From: Ktedonosporobacter rubrisoli
Lineage (GTDB): Bacteria > Chloroflexota > Ktedonobacteria > Ktedonobacterales > Ktedonobacteraceae
Assembly: GCF_004208415.1 (NCBI RefSeq)
Contig: NZ_CP035758.1
Location: 1,426,001 to 1,490,000 of the forward strand
Direction of reading: 5' to 3'
Length of the DNA stretch: 64,000 nucleotides
Under the pieces are notes generated by a model, which was not told the DNA's origin, made no database searches, and was given only the letters and a program-made list of their open reading frames with translations. Position 1 is the first letter of the stretch. Each line of letters starts with the position of its first letter. Both the position numbers and the translations under genes were made by a program. This document shows positions 10,031 through 19,507 of this stretch, one piece after another.

Positions 10031-11464
10031 CTATTTCTGCATACGAAACAGTGCAACCAGGGCACCAAGCGCAGCGCAGGCCACGATGACGAGAAGCCCG
10101 GCATGGTAGCCGCTGAGCTGAGCCTGCGTCGAGAGAGCTGAAGCTGAGCGAAGCGCTGAGGTGGTACCCACAGTGACCACAGCGGCCGTAACCGCGAGCA
10201 GGATGCCCCCACCAGCCTGTCCCAATGCTCCACTCAAGCCAGCGGCCAGCCCCTGCTCTGTCTGCTCAATTCCGATCACGGCAGCCACAGACGTTGTTGG
10301 CACACAGATCGCCATACCAATCTGCGCAAGAATCGTAGAGGGCAGGATAACGCCCACAAAATCAGCGTTTGCGCCAATCCTCAAGAAGAGTGCTACACCT
10401 GCTAACAAAGAGAGCATGCCAAGAACGCAACTGCTGCGCATACCAAACCTATTCATCAGCCAGGGCGCAAGAAACCGCGTAGTCAGAATACTGATAACGC
10501 TCGATGGGAGCATAGCAAGGCTCGCCGCAATCGGCGAGTAATGAAGCACATCCTGCAGATAGAGTGTGCAGACGAATAAGAAACTAAAAAATGCGCCAAT
10601 CAGAGCGAAAGTGACAATACAAACGGCTCCCAGCCTGCTTGTCTGAAATATATGAAAGGGCATGAGGGGAGCGCGAGAACGCCGTTCAATGAAAATGAAA
10701 CAGAGCAAGAGAGCAAGGGCTAGAGCAATCAAGCCTCCCGTCTTCACAGCAGTGGTACCAGGCTCGTTAGCCTGCGTCACTGCATAGACCAGCAAGAGCA
10801 AGCCAGCCGTGGCCGTAGCAGCTCCGGCCAGATCATAAGACTGCGGATCGGCCGCAGCCTGACCTTCCGGCACGACAACGCGGGCAAGCAACAGGATAAG
10901 CAGAGCAATTGGCACATTTACAAAGAAGATCCAGTGCCAACTGACAAAGCTAGTTAGCACACCACCGAGTACCAGGCCGCAAGTGAAGCCAACTCCTGCA
11001 ATTGAGCTAAAGATACCCAGAGCCTTGTTGCGTTCCGGGCCTTCTGCAAAGGTAGTGGTAAGAATCGAGACAGCTGAAGGCATAGTCAACGCGGCCCCAA
11101 TGCCCTGCGCTCCCCTGGTCAGAATTAATACCCCACCATTGGGAGCCAGGCCGCCTGCCAGCGCCGACAGGCCAAAGAGTGCGGCCCCAAGCAGAAAAAT
11201 GCAACGACGACCGAGCAGATCAGCAGCACGGCCACCTAACAACATGAAGCCTGCATAAGTGAGCACATAGATACCCTGGACCCATTGCAGATCTGTAGTG
11301 CTCAGATGCAAGTCATGTTGCAGATTTGGTAGCGCAATATTTACGATAGATACATCTACAGTATCCAGGAAAATTGCCAGGCTGACCACAACCACTACCA
11401 GCCAGCGCCCCCTCCCTGTTTGCCCTTCCTGGGAAATTTCTTTTTTTGCAGATGACGACTTCAC
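10031..11464 (-). CDS. MFS drug exporter, DHA2 (14-helix, EmrB/QacA type)
   Basis: A 477-aa membrane protein with 14 predicted helices. Family motifs are visible: LDTVDVSIVNIALPNLQHDL in helix 1, GGRAADLLGRR (motif A) after helix 2, and RGAQGIGAALTMPSAVSI followed by GLVLGGVL in helices 4-5 (motif C of drug:H+ antiporters). It should export hydrophobic compounds using the proton gradient. GTG start at 11464 with AAGG seven bases upstream. It stands alone on the minus strand, convergent to the broken beta-lactamase-like gene, divergent from the luciferase-like gene at 12047. Confidence 0.9.
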   Translation of the reverse strand: MKSSSAKKEISQEGQTGRGRWLVVVVVSLAIFLDTVDVSIVNIALPNLQHDLHLSTTDLQWVQGIYVLTYAGFMLLGGRAADLLGRRCIFLLGAALFGLSALAGGLAPNGGVLILTRGAQGIGAALTMPSAVSILTTTFAEGPERNKALGIFSSIAGVGFTCGLVLGGVLTSFVSWHWIFFVNVPIALLILLLARVVVPEGQAAADPQSYDLAGAATATAGLLLLVYAVTQANEPGTTAVKTGGLIALALALLLCFIFIERRSRAPLMPFHIFQTSRLGAVCIVTFALIGAFFSFLFVCTLYLQDVLHYSPIAASLAMLPSSVISILTTRFLAPWLMNRFGMRSSCVLGMLSLLAGVALFLRIGANADFVGVILPSTILAQIGMAICVPTTSVAAVIGIEQTEQGLAAGLSGALGQAGGGILLAVTAAVVTVGTTSALRSASALSTQAQLSGYHAGLLVIVACAALGALVALFRMQK

Positions 11465-11760
11465 GATAGCCTTCTTTCAGATTAATGTGAATGAAAAGAA
11501 TTTTACCTGTGGCAATAGAATAGTTTAATAGAGAGATAGGAATAATACTTCTTCCATCTTGCGTTTCCAGAGCGTTGGAGGATTATGCTCTACGATTATC
11601 TAATAAGGTGAATGTGAGGTTATCCTTGTGCTCCAGCAGGAAAGATAGTGCAGAGGGAAACGCTTCTTCGACAAAATACTTTTTTGTTGTTTAGACAATA
11701 AAAAGGCACATTTGAATATTTATTAGCTCTTCCATATATACTAGCATTATAGATAACACC

Positions 11761-11919
11761 TGCTGATACTCAACAGGCATCAGCAAAAAACCAGTCCTAC
11801 CGCTCTCTCGTCGTTAGCAGGAGTTACCTCTCCATGAGAGCGAGCTATTCTTGTTCAGGACTGCGAGAAGAGACCGCTCTATATGTGGGAACAAAGGATT
11901 TGCCTTTGTGCTCTTTTTG
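11761..11919 (+). promoter_or_regulatory. Structured leader RNA candidate ending in a terminator
   Basis: Three nested or successive hairpins can be drawn: TGCTGAT/ATCAGCA (11761-11767 with 11779-11785); CAGTCCT/AGGACTG (11792-11798 with 11857-11863) enclosing CGCTCTC/GAGAGCG; and a terminator ACAAAGG/CCTTTGT (11891-11897 with 11903-11909) followed by five Ts at 11914-11918. It lies about 130 bases before the luciferase-like gene at 12047, the layout expected of a riboswitch or attenuator. No known riboswitch consensus was recognised. The rest of the 11465-12046 gap is AT-rich without genes. Confidence 0.4.
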
Positions 11920-12046
11920 GGGTAAGCGGGAAAACAGGAAAATGAAATAATTCTACCCAAAATCTAGATTCATGGAAGAATAGATCAGAAAAAGTTGTAG
12001 AGTAGCAGCCAGAAAGCTCGGAGCTACCTTAGAAAAGGAAAAGATT

Positions 12047-12970
12047 ATGGATCTTGGAATAGCCTTACCCACTTCTGGCCCATATGCCTCAGTAGAGGCA
12101 ATCGCGCGCATAGCCCGCGAAGCTGAACGTCTGGGCTACGCCGCGCTCTGGACGTATGAGCGTTTACTTTATCCCCTCAATGGGGACGCCGCCAAATTGC
12201 TACCAGACTTCTACAGTTCGACATATGAGCCATTAGAAACCCTTGCCTACATTGCCGGTCTGACAAAGCACATTAAGCTGGGGACAAGCGTCATTAACGC
12301 CCCTTTCCACACACCTGTGGTTCTCGCTCGCCGCCTCGCCACGCTTGATCAGTTGAGCGGTGGTCGGGTTATCGCTGGCCTGGGCCAGGGGTGGCAGGAA
12401 CAAGAGTTTATAACCACAAACGTTCCATTGGCCCAGCGTGGATGGCGCACAGAGGAGCTTATCGCGGCTATGCGTGCAGCCTGGGGACCAGATCCAGTCA
12501 ACTTTAAGGGAGACTTTTACCATATTCCGCTTGCGAAGATTAATCCCAAGCCCAAACAGCAGGGCGGCATTCCCATTCTACTGGGCGCAACAAGTCCGGC
12601 CGCGATCAAGCGCGCAGCGCGCATTGCCGATGGCCTGAATCCGATTGCCTTCTCATTTGAAGCGTTAAAAGAGGCTGTCACTAGTTTTCGCTCAGCTGCT
12701 CAGGAGGCAGATCGCGACCCGACAACTCTAAAGATCATGGTACGCGCCAACGTACTAATCACAGCGTGCCCTCTTCCCGACGCGCAACGCCCCTTCCTGG
12801 GCGGCTCTCCTGAGCAGATTGCCGCAGATCTGGCCCGTATCGAGCCCCTTGCTATCGATCACGTCCTCTTCGCTGACAATGGGCCTTCGTCAAGCGTAGA
12901 AGAAGCTTTAGAGTGGCTTGAGGAGCTGCAGGCAGCGGCCAGAAGGGCTGTACAAATCGATACATTGTAA
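12047..12970 (+). CDS. LLM-class (luciferase-like) F420/flavin-dependent oxidoreductase
   Basis: The 307-aa protein has the luciferase-like TIM barrel pattern: MDLGIALPTSGPYAS, REAERLGYAALWTYERL, HIKLGTSVINAPFHTPVVLARRLATLDQLSGGRV and GLGQGWQEQEF, close to the F420-dependent TIGR03619-type group. It would transfer a hydride between F420 (or FMN) and an unknown substrate. AAGGAAAAG lies shortly before the ATG. It is preceded by the hairpin-rich leader at 11761-11919 and followed by a strong hairpin. Confidence 0.85.
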   Translation: MDLGIALPTSGPYASVEAIARIAREAERLGYAALWTYERLLYPLNGDAAKLLPDFYSSTYEPLETLAYIAGLTKHIKLGTSVINAPFHTPVVLARRLATLDQLSGGRVIAGLGQGWQEQEFITTNVPLAQRGWRTEELIAAMRAAWGPDPVNFKGDFYHIPLAKINPKPKQQGGIPILLGATSPAAIKRAARIADGLNPIAFSFEALKEAVTSFRSAAQEADRDPTTLKIMVRANVLITACPLPDAQRPFLGGSPEQIAADLARIEPLAIDHVLFADNGPSSSVEEALEWLEELQAAARRAVQIDTL

Positions 12971-12988
12971 TCCCGAACGAAGTGAAAA

Positions 12989-13022
12989 GAGATGAGAAGT
13001 GTTTGAGGATGCTTCTCATCTC
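12989..13022 (-). terminator. Hairpin between convergent genes
   Basis: Perfect 11-bp stem (12989-12999 with 13012-13022). On the minus strand the stem is followed by TTTTC, so it would end transcription of the flavin reductase gene and may serve the plus-strand gene too. Confidence 0.65.
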
Positions 13023-13053
13023 CCAAATCTATTTGAAAAACCTGGATTATCTA

Positions 13054-13604
13054 TCAGGATATATTCTGTATCCCCTCAAGGAGTGGAGCGGCTTCCCTTG
13101 CACGATCTACATCCGGGCTGCGGTACATATATTCAGGAATTCTTGCCAGCGTTGACTCATGCAACTTATGGGGCTCAAGGCCATAAAAATGCTGGAAGCT
13201 CATAATGAGCGGGCGCCATTTGTCTGGATCAACGCGATTTTGCATGCCCTCCATGAGAATAGCTTCCTCAAGATGTACGCGTAGGATGCGTACCTCGATG
13301 GCAATTTGTCTTCCACGCAGCTCCTCATCACGCTCGGCCAGATCGTGCTTAGCCTCAACCTTTGCCTCAAGCTGAACCGGGCATTCCAGAACGCGTGGCG
13401 CTGCTACTACCTCGGACGGCTCAGGCGTCAAGCCCGCGATACCGAACTTGTCCCGCTCATGTCTATAGCCCCTGCGCTGCTTGCCTTCGGGCACAGGATT
13501 TGTTCCTGTTGTGCGCGCCAGGCGATCCACAGCCGTTACCATATCGGTAGATGGTAAATTGAGCACACACTCCCCCGTGCGCAACATGTTCTCTGGCGTC
13601 TTAG
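13054..13604 (-). pseudogene. Flavin reductase-like protein, C-terminal part, split by IS
   Basis: From KTPENMLRTGECVLNLPS to the stop at 13054 this is the distal 182 codons of a flavin reductase/FMN-binding split-barrel protein. The first residues of the open frame (up to QSQA) are IS sequence. Joined to the segment at 15068-15223 across the 5-bp duplication, the frame is restored exactly and gives about 233 aa, a usual length for the family. As it stands the gene cannot make the full protein. Confidence 0.85.
13600..13604. repeat. Target site duplication of the IS (CTTAG), left copy
   Basis: CTTAG here and at 15068-15072 flank the IS; removing the IS plus one copy restores the flavin reductase frame. 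Confidence 0.9.
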
Positions 13605-15067
13605 CTTGACTTTGTACAATTTGGGGAAAGGGCTGGGCACAAAAGCTTCTGGAGGTAAGATAGAAGCTGACCAAAGCACTATCTTAGCTCAGGAGGATGT
13701 TCATGCCCCTTCCCGATCCCATTATAGAAGTATTAGCCGTCTTTCGGCCATTGTTTACCGCTCCCACCTGGAGAAAACTGATGATCTTGTTAACCGGAAC
13801 CTTGCTGGCCCACGGACGCCGCACGGTCGCAGCCGCGTTGCGTGCCACAGGCCTCAGTCAGGCAAGCAACTGGAGCCTCTTTCATCAGGTGCTCAATCGA
13901 GCCCGCTGGTCTCCCCTGGCTGTGAGTCGCCAATTGCTCCTGCTGATCGTCGAAACCTTTGTACCAGCGGGAGCCTGGGTAGATCTGGTCATCGATGAAA
14001 CGCTGGAACGGCGCTGGGGCAGCAAGATCCGCAAACGAGGCAATTACCGCGATAGCGCTCTCTCCAGCAAAGAACGCTCGGTGAGCAGTCCTGGATTGCG
14101 CTGGATTGTGCTGGCCGTGGTCGTGACGCTCCCCTGGACCAGGCAGAGATGGGCATTGCCCTTCTTGTGTGTGCTGGCAACCACTCCAGAGGTGAGCGCG
14201 CGTTTGGGCAAGCGACACAAAACCATCGCGATGTGGGCCCATCAGATGCTCAGTCTTGTGCGCCGATGGCTGCCTGATCGCTCAATCAAGCTACTGGGCG
14301 ACAGCGCCTACAGTGTCCTGGAACTAGGGGTGTATGCTCAGCATCAGCACGTCACGTTGATTACAACTGGTCGGCTCGATGCGGTTCTGCATGATCCACC
14401 TCCCGAACGCAAAGAGCACACGATGGGTCGTCCGCGAGTGGTTGGCGAGCGCCTTCCCTCCCTGGAGCAAGTCTTGCAGAATGCAGAAACGGCCTGGCAA
14501 AAGCTCACCTTGGACTGGTACAGCCAGGGTGAGCGGCCAGTAGACTTCTGCACGGGCTCCGCCTTGTGGTATCGCACGGGCTCCGCTCCTCTGCCTCTAC
14601 GCTGGGTGCTGACTCGCGATCCACAGGGCAAGCGTCCCCCAAAGGCCATCTTTTGTACCGATCCCACCCAGACCGCCGAAGAGATCATCAAGGACTTCAT
14701 GAAACGCTGGAGTCTGGAAGTGACCTTTGAAGAGGGGCGCGCCCATTTGGGCATCGAGACGCAACGCCAATGGTCCGATCAAGCCATCGAGCGCTCGACG
14801 CCTGTGCTCTTCGGCCTCTATAGCCTGGTGACGCTCTTTGGGCAAGCGTTGCATCCAGATGGGCAGCTCCTGATCGCTCAAGCTGCCTGGTATCGCAAGC
14901 ACACCGCCACCTTCTGTGATGTGCTCGCTCTCATCAGGCGCCATCTCTGGGACCTGCAGACTTTTCCCACATCACCCACTGATCCGGGCGCGGTTTTAGT
15001 CCCCGCTCGACGCTTGAGCGCTTCTCATGGGTGGTCTGTTATTGAGTTGGAAATGTACAAAGTCAAG
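13605..15067 (+). mobile_element. Complete insertion sequence, 1463 bp, with 14-bp terminal inverted repeats
   Basis: The ends are CTTGACTTTGTACA at 13605 and its exact inverse at 15054-15067, with further partial matching inward. A 5-bp direct repeat CTTAG flanks it. The single transposase gene fills the element. Because ends, duplication and transposase are all intact, the insertion is probably recent. Confidence 0.93.
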
Positions 15068-15091
15068 CTTAGAAGATGCGCCGAAACCTAA
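13697..15091 (+). CDS. IS transposase, DDE type (IS701/IS4-like)
   Basis: The 464-aa protein has the DDE arrangement of IS4/IS701-like transposases: first Asp in DLVIDETLERRWG, second in LLGDSAYSVLEL, and Glu in RWSLEVTFEEGRAHLG, followed by the family tail QRQWSDQAIERSTPVLFGLYSLV. ATG at 13697 or 13703, after CAGGAGG. The last eight codons and the stop (15089-15091) lie beyond the IS end in the flavin reductase gene, so the protein carries a short tail set by the insertion site. Family name is my best fit. Confidence 0.88.
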   Translation: MFMPLPDPIIEVLAVFRPLFTAPTWRKLMILLTGTLLAHGRRTVAAALRATGLSQASNWSLFHQVLNRARWSPLAVSRQLLLLIVETFVPAGAWVDLVIDETLERRWGSKIRKRGNYRDSALSSKERSVSSPGLRWIVLAVVVTLPWTRQRWALPFLCVLATTPEVSARLGKRHKTIAMWAHQMLSLVRRWLPDRSIKLLGDSAYSVLELGVYAQHQHVTLITTGRLDAVLHDPPPERKEHTMGRPRVVGERLPSLEQVLQNAETAWQKLTLDWYSQGERPVDFCTGSALWYRTGSAPLPLRWVLTRDPQGKRPPKAIFCTDPTQTAEEIIKDFMKRWSLEVTFEEGRAHLGIETQRQWSDQAIERSTPVLFGLYSLVTLFGQALHPDGQLLIAQAAWYRKHTATFCDVLALIRRHLWDLQTFPTSPTDPGAVLVPARRLSASHGWSVIELEMYKVKLRRCAET

Positions 15092-15223
15092 CATACAACG
15101 CCAGCCAAGCCACCAGGCCGAAGACATTGGAGCCAGGTTAGGCGAGCCATCTTCATTGAGCGTGCTCACAAGTACTACCGGAGTGCCAAAGTATAGAATA
15201 GCGGGTTCGCTTGTTTGATGCAT
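15068..15223 (-). pseudogene. Flavin reductase-like protein, N-terminal part, split by IS
   Basis: From ATG at 15223 this encodes the first 52 residues: MHQTSEPAILYFGTP, VVLVSTLNEDGSPNLAPMSS and GFGASSK, the typical start of flavin reductase-like split-barrel proteins (first beta strands and FMN-phosphate contacts). After K52 the frame runs into the IS. The natural continuation is at 13599 downward. CTTAG at 15068-15072 is the right copy of the target duplication. Confidence 0.88.
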
Positions 15224-15321
15224 TAGTCTCGTCTCCTTTCCTTACCAAGGTGCAGTATAAAACTGAAGGAGATGAGCAGCTATCAATATCTTGCGCTTCA
15301 AATTACGGGCCGCTGGCTTAG

Positions 15322-16161
15322 CTACCAACCAGCAATCTGCACAATCGCCCCACTAATGAGCTCGCGTACCTCAGGAGCAATATCGTTCTTAAGTAAGAGG
15401 AAATACAGGCTTCTGAGCATGTTTCTAGCATTGTTCTGACGATGATAGGTCACAACATCATGGCTAGTATGGGGCAAAATCAAGGATGTAAGCCAGCGCT
15501 GTACAAAGATCTCACTGATGAGTTTGCGAGCGATAATTCCATAAGCCGCTATGGCCTGGCGATCATCCTCAGCATCCTGAAAGGGACCGGGTAAGCAAGC
15601 GAGCATACGAATAGCCTCCATAACTGCCTCACAATCCTGCTCACTGGCATAGCGGCTCTGGCCTATCTCGTCGAGCGCATCGGCGACATGAGCCGCCGTA
15701 TGAATCCAGCCTTTTCCCTCCACATAACCGCGCCAGTCTCGCTCCTCCTGCACATAGCGTAGCAGGGCTCCAGCCGCCTGCCTCGTCACCACCTCAGAGA
15801 GGGCATGCGCATCGCGGTCATAATAGAGAATAGCTGCAACGATCAAGACAGAAAAGGAGCGCATAAAAACCGAATCCGTGCCTTGCTTACCAATGCCATA
15901 AAAGAGATGCTCGCGATCAAGGCAGATTGTCAGCAATTCTTCAAGCTGGGGTACAGTAAGAAGGTGCTGATCAAGGATAAGCTGCGACATAATTGTGTAG
16001 GTTAGTTTGTCGCGCAACTCAGGATCAGGTGAGCCCAGGTTAGGCAGCAGAGCCTTACAAAACAGCAGGGGCTCAATATCAACAGGAAGCTGATAACCAT
16101 TCTGCACATAGGCCTGAAGCCAGGTTTTACTACTGACTTGCCCTAAAATGTCAGGTACCAT
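15322..16161 (-). CDS. DUF2785 family protein
   Basis: An all-alpha protein of about 279 aa without signal peptide or membrane helices. The segments GWIHTAAHVADALDEIG, DREHLFYGIG and NNARNMLRSLYFLLL match my memory of DUF2785, a family of unknown function. ATG at 16161 with GGAG about ten bases upstream is preferred to the TTG one codon before it. No operon partner is evident. Confidence 0.7.
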   Translation of the reverse strand: MVPDILGQVSSKTWLQAYVQNGYQLPVDIEPLLFCKALLPNLGSPDPELRDKLTYTIMSQLILDQHLLTVPQLEELLTICLDREHLFYGIGKQGTDSVFMRSFSVLIVAAILYYDRDAHALSEVVTRQAAGALLRYVQEERDWRGYVEGKGWIHTAAHVADALDEIGQSRYASEQDCEAVMEAIRMLACLPGPFQDAEDDRQAIAAYGIIARKLISEIFVQRWLTSLILPHTSHDVVTYHRQNNARNMLRSLYFLLLKNDIAPEVRELISGAIVQIAGW

Positions 16162-16645
16162 CAAATATGTTCTCCATTTTTAATATAATCAGGCATATTA
16201 TACGATGTTAACCTTATAGATGTAAGTGCCTCTTACCTCGTTGTAATGGCAGAATCAAGTTACTGGCTCATAGCTTTGCCCACTTATTGAACATCTATGT
16301 GTCCAGATAGTTACAAGATCATCGGCATGCAGATAGAAGCAATCCATCATGTCAAACACCCAAGTTCTTTTAGAGACTTCTTGCAATGAGTATTTTTTCT
16401 TGCCATCGGCACGACATAAGCAAATAGAGCCTGAATAGGACACGCGATGCAGCCGTATACAAGCCCTGAACCCTCCAGTTGGGCATCTGTGTTGTACAGT
16501 AGAGATGTGATCCAGAAAAAAGCCTGGCCAGCGCGGGATCAACATGCATACAGTATTCGAATTGCAGATCTGTTAACTGATGTACCTAAATAATACAAGG
16601 CTGCCCTTCGAGGCAGGCTTGAAACGGAAGATGAAGGGAACTTCT
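16162..16645. other. Intergenic, divergent genes
   Basis: Holds the promoters of the DUF2785 gene and of the alpha/beta hydrolase. No RNA or gene recognised; the 96-codon minus-strand frame here has no family features. Confidence 0.4.
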
Positions 16646-17473
16646 ATGCCAGAAGCAACATTACATGACGGAAGCAGCATCGAGATCGAGGTTCACGGCT
16701 CTGGGCCGACCTTGTTGCTCCCGGTCAATCCACAGCCGGTAACTGGAGCGCAGGCCGAAGCCATGCAGCAGTGGGGAGTAGATCCGGCGCTGGGTCACTC
16801 GCTGATCAAGGGGCTTAGCGACACTTATCGCGTGATTGCCTTCGACTACGAGGGACAGTGTTTTCGTACCCCAAAGCCAGACACGCTGACCCCGGCCAAT
16901 GTGGCAAGCGATTTTCTCGCGGTAGCCGATGCCGTAGGGGCAGAGTGCTTCGCTTACTATGGCTACTCCTGGCTGGCGCTGATCGGGCTGCAGCTTGCCA
17001 TTCGGACCGAGCGCTTATCAGCGCTCATCATGGGTGGCTTTCCACCGCTGGGCGGGCCATACGAAGAGATGCTCCGCGTCACGACTGCAACCTACGAGAT
17101 CGCCAGCGGCGTACGGGCAGTGCCATCAGCTGAGGAATCCGCGTGGTCTGGCGCTGTTCCGTCAGAAGATCAGACACGGCAATTTGTCACGCTGTACCAG
17201 GCGTTGCAAGGATTTGATGACCGCGCCGCTCAAGCGCAAATCACGTGTCCACGCCTCTGCTTTGTGGGTTCGGCTGATGAGAATAAGTACGATGAGCATT
17301 GGGGAAATGTGCTGGTAAGTTTAGCAGGTCCCATTGTGCGGCGAAAGGCAGAGCTCCAGGAGCTGGGCTGGGCTGTGCGCATACTCGATGGGCTTGATCA
17401 TACTCAGGCCATGCAGGCAAAGCAAGTGGTGCCAATCCTGCGTTCATGGTTGGCGTCCCAGCTTCGTTCATAA
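16646..17473 (+). CDS. Alpha/beta hydrolase
   Basis: The 275-aa protein has the alpha/beta hydrolase order of elements: VHGSGPTLLLPVN (oxyanion strand), VIAFDYEGQ, nucleophile elbow YYGYSWLALIGLQLA with Ser, TCPRLCFVGSADENKYDEHW carrying the acid, and LDGLDHTQAMQ with the catalytic His. Substrate unknown. The ATG at 16646 follows GAAGGGA by about eight bases; an in-frame ATG at 16631 is less well placed. Confidence 0.8.
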   Translation: MPEATLHDGSSIEIEVHGSGPTLLLPVNPQPVTGAQAEAMQQWGVDPALGHSLIKGLSDTYRVIAFDYEGQCFRTPKPDTLTPANVASDFLAVADAVGAECFAYYGYSWLALIGLQLAIRTERLSALIMGGFPPLGGPYEEMLRVTTATYEIASGVRAVPSAEESAWSGAVPSEDQTRQFVTLYQALQGFDDRAAQAQITCPRLCFVGSADENKYDEHWGNVLVSLAGPIVRRKAELQELGWAVRILDGLDHTQAMQAKQVVPILRSWLASQLRS

Positions 17474-17481
17474 CCTGTTTT

Positions 17482-17529
17482 CCAGACAAGAATCCTCGCT
17501 TCACCGCCTGGGCAGGAATTCTTGTCTGG
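17482..17529. terminator. Long hairpin after the alpha/beta hydrolase gene
   Basis: A 12-bp perfect stem (17482-17493 with 17518-17529) extended by TCCT/AGGA with one bulged base. No T run follows on either strand, so it may protect mRNA or be a weak terminator. Confidence 0.5.
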
Positions 17530-17699
17530 CCCCCGAGGGGATGTAGGAGCAGTCGCGCCAGCAGCATACAGCTGCAAAAATAGCCATTCCGTTCAAGTCA
17601 TCCTCGGCGTCGAGTGCTAAAGTAGGAAGCACAAGACGTGAAAGCTCCGCTCACCCATATCTTGGGATGATCGAAGCAAGCTTGAAAGGAGCATATACT

Positions 17700-19230
17700 A
17701 TGATCCCCTCTTCCTCCGAACCGTCCGCCCGGGAAGATGCAACCCTCACCAGCCTGAGCGCCTCGGAGCTTGCGCGCCGTATTGCTGCAGGCCGCCTTTC
17801 CTCACAAGAGGTCGTTGAAGCGCATATTCGCCGCATCGAAGCTGTCAATCCGCGTCTGAATGCTATCGTTGTGTCACTTTTTGCGCAGGCGCGCGCCTCC
17901 GCCAGCCGCGCCGATCAACTGCGCGAACAAGGAACGCTTCTCGGTCCGCTCCACGGCGTACCTATCACGCTCAAAGAGCAATTTCTGGTCTCTGGCACTC
18001 CAGCAACGGTTGGTCTGATGAGCCACAGATCGTCCATAGAGCAGGAAGGCCCCCTGGTACAGCGGCTTCGCCAGGCCGGAGCGATTATTCTAGGAAAGAC
18101 CAACGTTTCCCAACTGCTGCTGTCGCTGTCAGGATCATGTGAGAATCCGGTCTATGGTCGGACGAATAATCCCTGGGATCTGGCCCGGAGTCCTGGCGGA
18201 AGCAGTGGAGGTGAGGCGGCCATTATTGCCGCCGGCGGCTCTCCTCTTGGTTTGGGCGGTGATAATGGTGGCAGTATTCGTATACCTGCACATTTCTGCG
18301 GCCTGTATAGCTTGCTTCCTACAGCCAGGAGATTGACAAATCTCGATACCGCTCCCTATGCTGAGGTGGCCGGGCAAGAGGCCGCTATCGCTCAACCCTG
18401 TCCCATTGCCCGCAGCACCCAGGATCTGCGCCTGGCAATGAGCATTCTGGCCGCCCCTGGCCTAAACGCTCTCGATCCAGCGGTACCACCTGTTCCCTGG
18501 CCCGATCCCAGCGCCGTCTCGCTTGCCGGCTTGCGCATCGGCATGTATAGCGACAATGGCGTGTTTTCGGTTGCTCCAGCGGTTCGCCGCGCTGTGGAGG
18601 AGGCGGCGCAGATCCTGCGCGCACGTGGCGCTATCGTTGAGCCCTGGAGCCCGGCCCACTGTGGCGAAAGCTGCACGGCTCTTTGTTGGCCTGAGAAGCG
18701 CTGATGGCTTTGTGGGCTATAAGCGTCTGCTCGGAGACGATCCTCTCGATCGCAGCATTGCAGCTGCCTTGCAATCTCTTCCCGGAGCCGTATCGGTAGA
18801 TCAGTACTGGCAGATGGTGGAAGAGCGCAACCAGTATTGCCAGCGTTTCCTTAGTGCGCTTGATGCCCAGCGTTTTGACGCGCTGCTCTGCCCACCCTAC
18901 GCGCTTCCCGCTCCGACCCACGAGAGCAGTGGCGCCTTAAACGTCACCAATGCTGGCAGCTATGCCATCCTCTACAATTTGCTTGGTTTCGCCGCTGGCG
19001 TGGCACCTGTGACCCGCGTGCAGCCAGGTGAGGAGAGCGAGCGGAGCGTTGGAAACGATAGCCTTGAGCGTGCAGCCCAGGCCGTTGAGATGAACAGTGC
19101 CGGGCTGCCGGTAGGCGTACAGGTGGCGGCTCGCCCCTGGCGGGAGGATATCGTCTTAGCGCTTATGGAGGCATTGGAAGAAAAAACAGCTGTAGGCATG
19201 CCCATCTGGAAAGATTCCCAATTCGCATAA
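17700..19230 (+). pseudogene. Amidase (amidase-signature family), frameshifted
   Basis: The first frame (17700-about 18660) carries the amidase signature: PITLKEQF with the catalytic Lys, SPGGSSGGEAAIIAAGGSPL with the cis-Ser, and GGDNGGSIRIPAHFCG with the nucleophile Ser. Near 18655-18665, after VEPWSP, the frame is lost. The expected continuation KAARLFVGLRSADGFVGYKRLL to NSAGLPVGVQVAARPWREDIVL is in the next frame and ends at 19230. One missing base explains it. ATG at 17700 has AAAGGAG at 17685-17691. The catalytic triad lies before the break, but loss of a third of the fold should inactivate the enzyme. Confidence 0.85.
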
Positions 19231-19292
19231 GTCACGCGCTAGCAGCCCAGGCTACGTACTCTATTATAGTGTGCTATAATTATCAATACACG

Positions 19293-19335
19293 CCTCACTT
19301 GAAAAAGCGGAAATAGCTGGCTTTTTCAAGTGAGG
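19293..19335. terminator. 16-bp perfect stem-loop
   Basis: Arms 19293-19308 and 19320-19335 are exactly complementary around an 11-base loop. The run of As and Ts is inside the stem, not after it. It lies just downstream of the amidase stop and 170 bases before the next gene. Confidence 0.6.
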
Positions 19336-19375
19336 CAAAAAGCCAGCAGCTTTCTACGCTGCTCCCCTTTCTATC

Positions 19376-19464
19376 TCCCTAGAAATTGCCAATTTTCCAC
19401 CTTTCTAGAAAGTACACCTTCTCTTCCCTAGAAATTGCCAACCTTCTACCTTTCTAGAAAATAC
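19376..19464. repeat. Direct repeat pair, 40 bp, spaced 49 bp, containing TTTCTAGAAA
   Basis: 19376-19415 and 19425-19464 agree at all but about four positions. Each ends in CTTTCTAGAAA, the palindrome that is densely repeated at 34.2-36.2 kb. They sit directly upstream of the hydrolase gene at 19508, so a role as operators is possible. Confidence 0.65.
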
Positions 19465-19507
19465 CCCTATAAAGATTAGTTCATTTCTACAGCAAAGGAG
19501 ACGCTTT

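Noticed and set aside
14996..15223. Independent 75-aa protein
   Set aside because: The first 52 residues are the N-terminus of the IS-split flavin reductase; the rest is IS end sequence.
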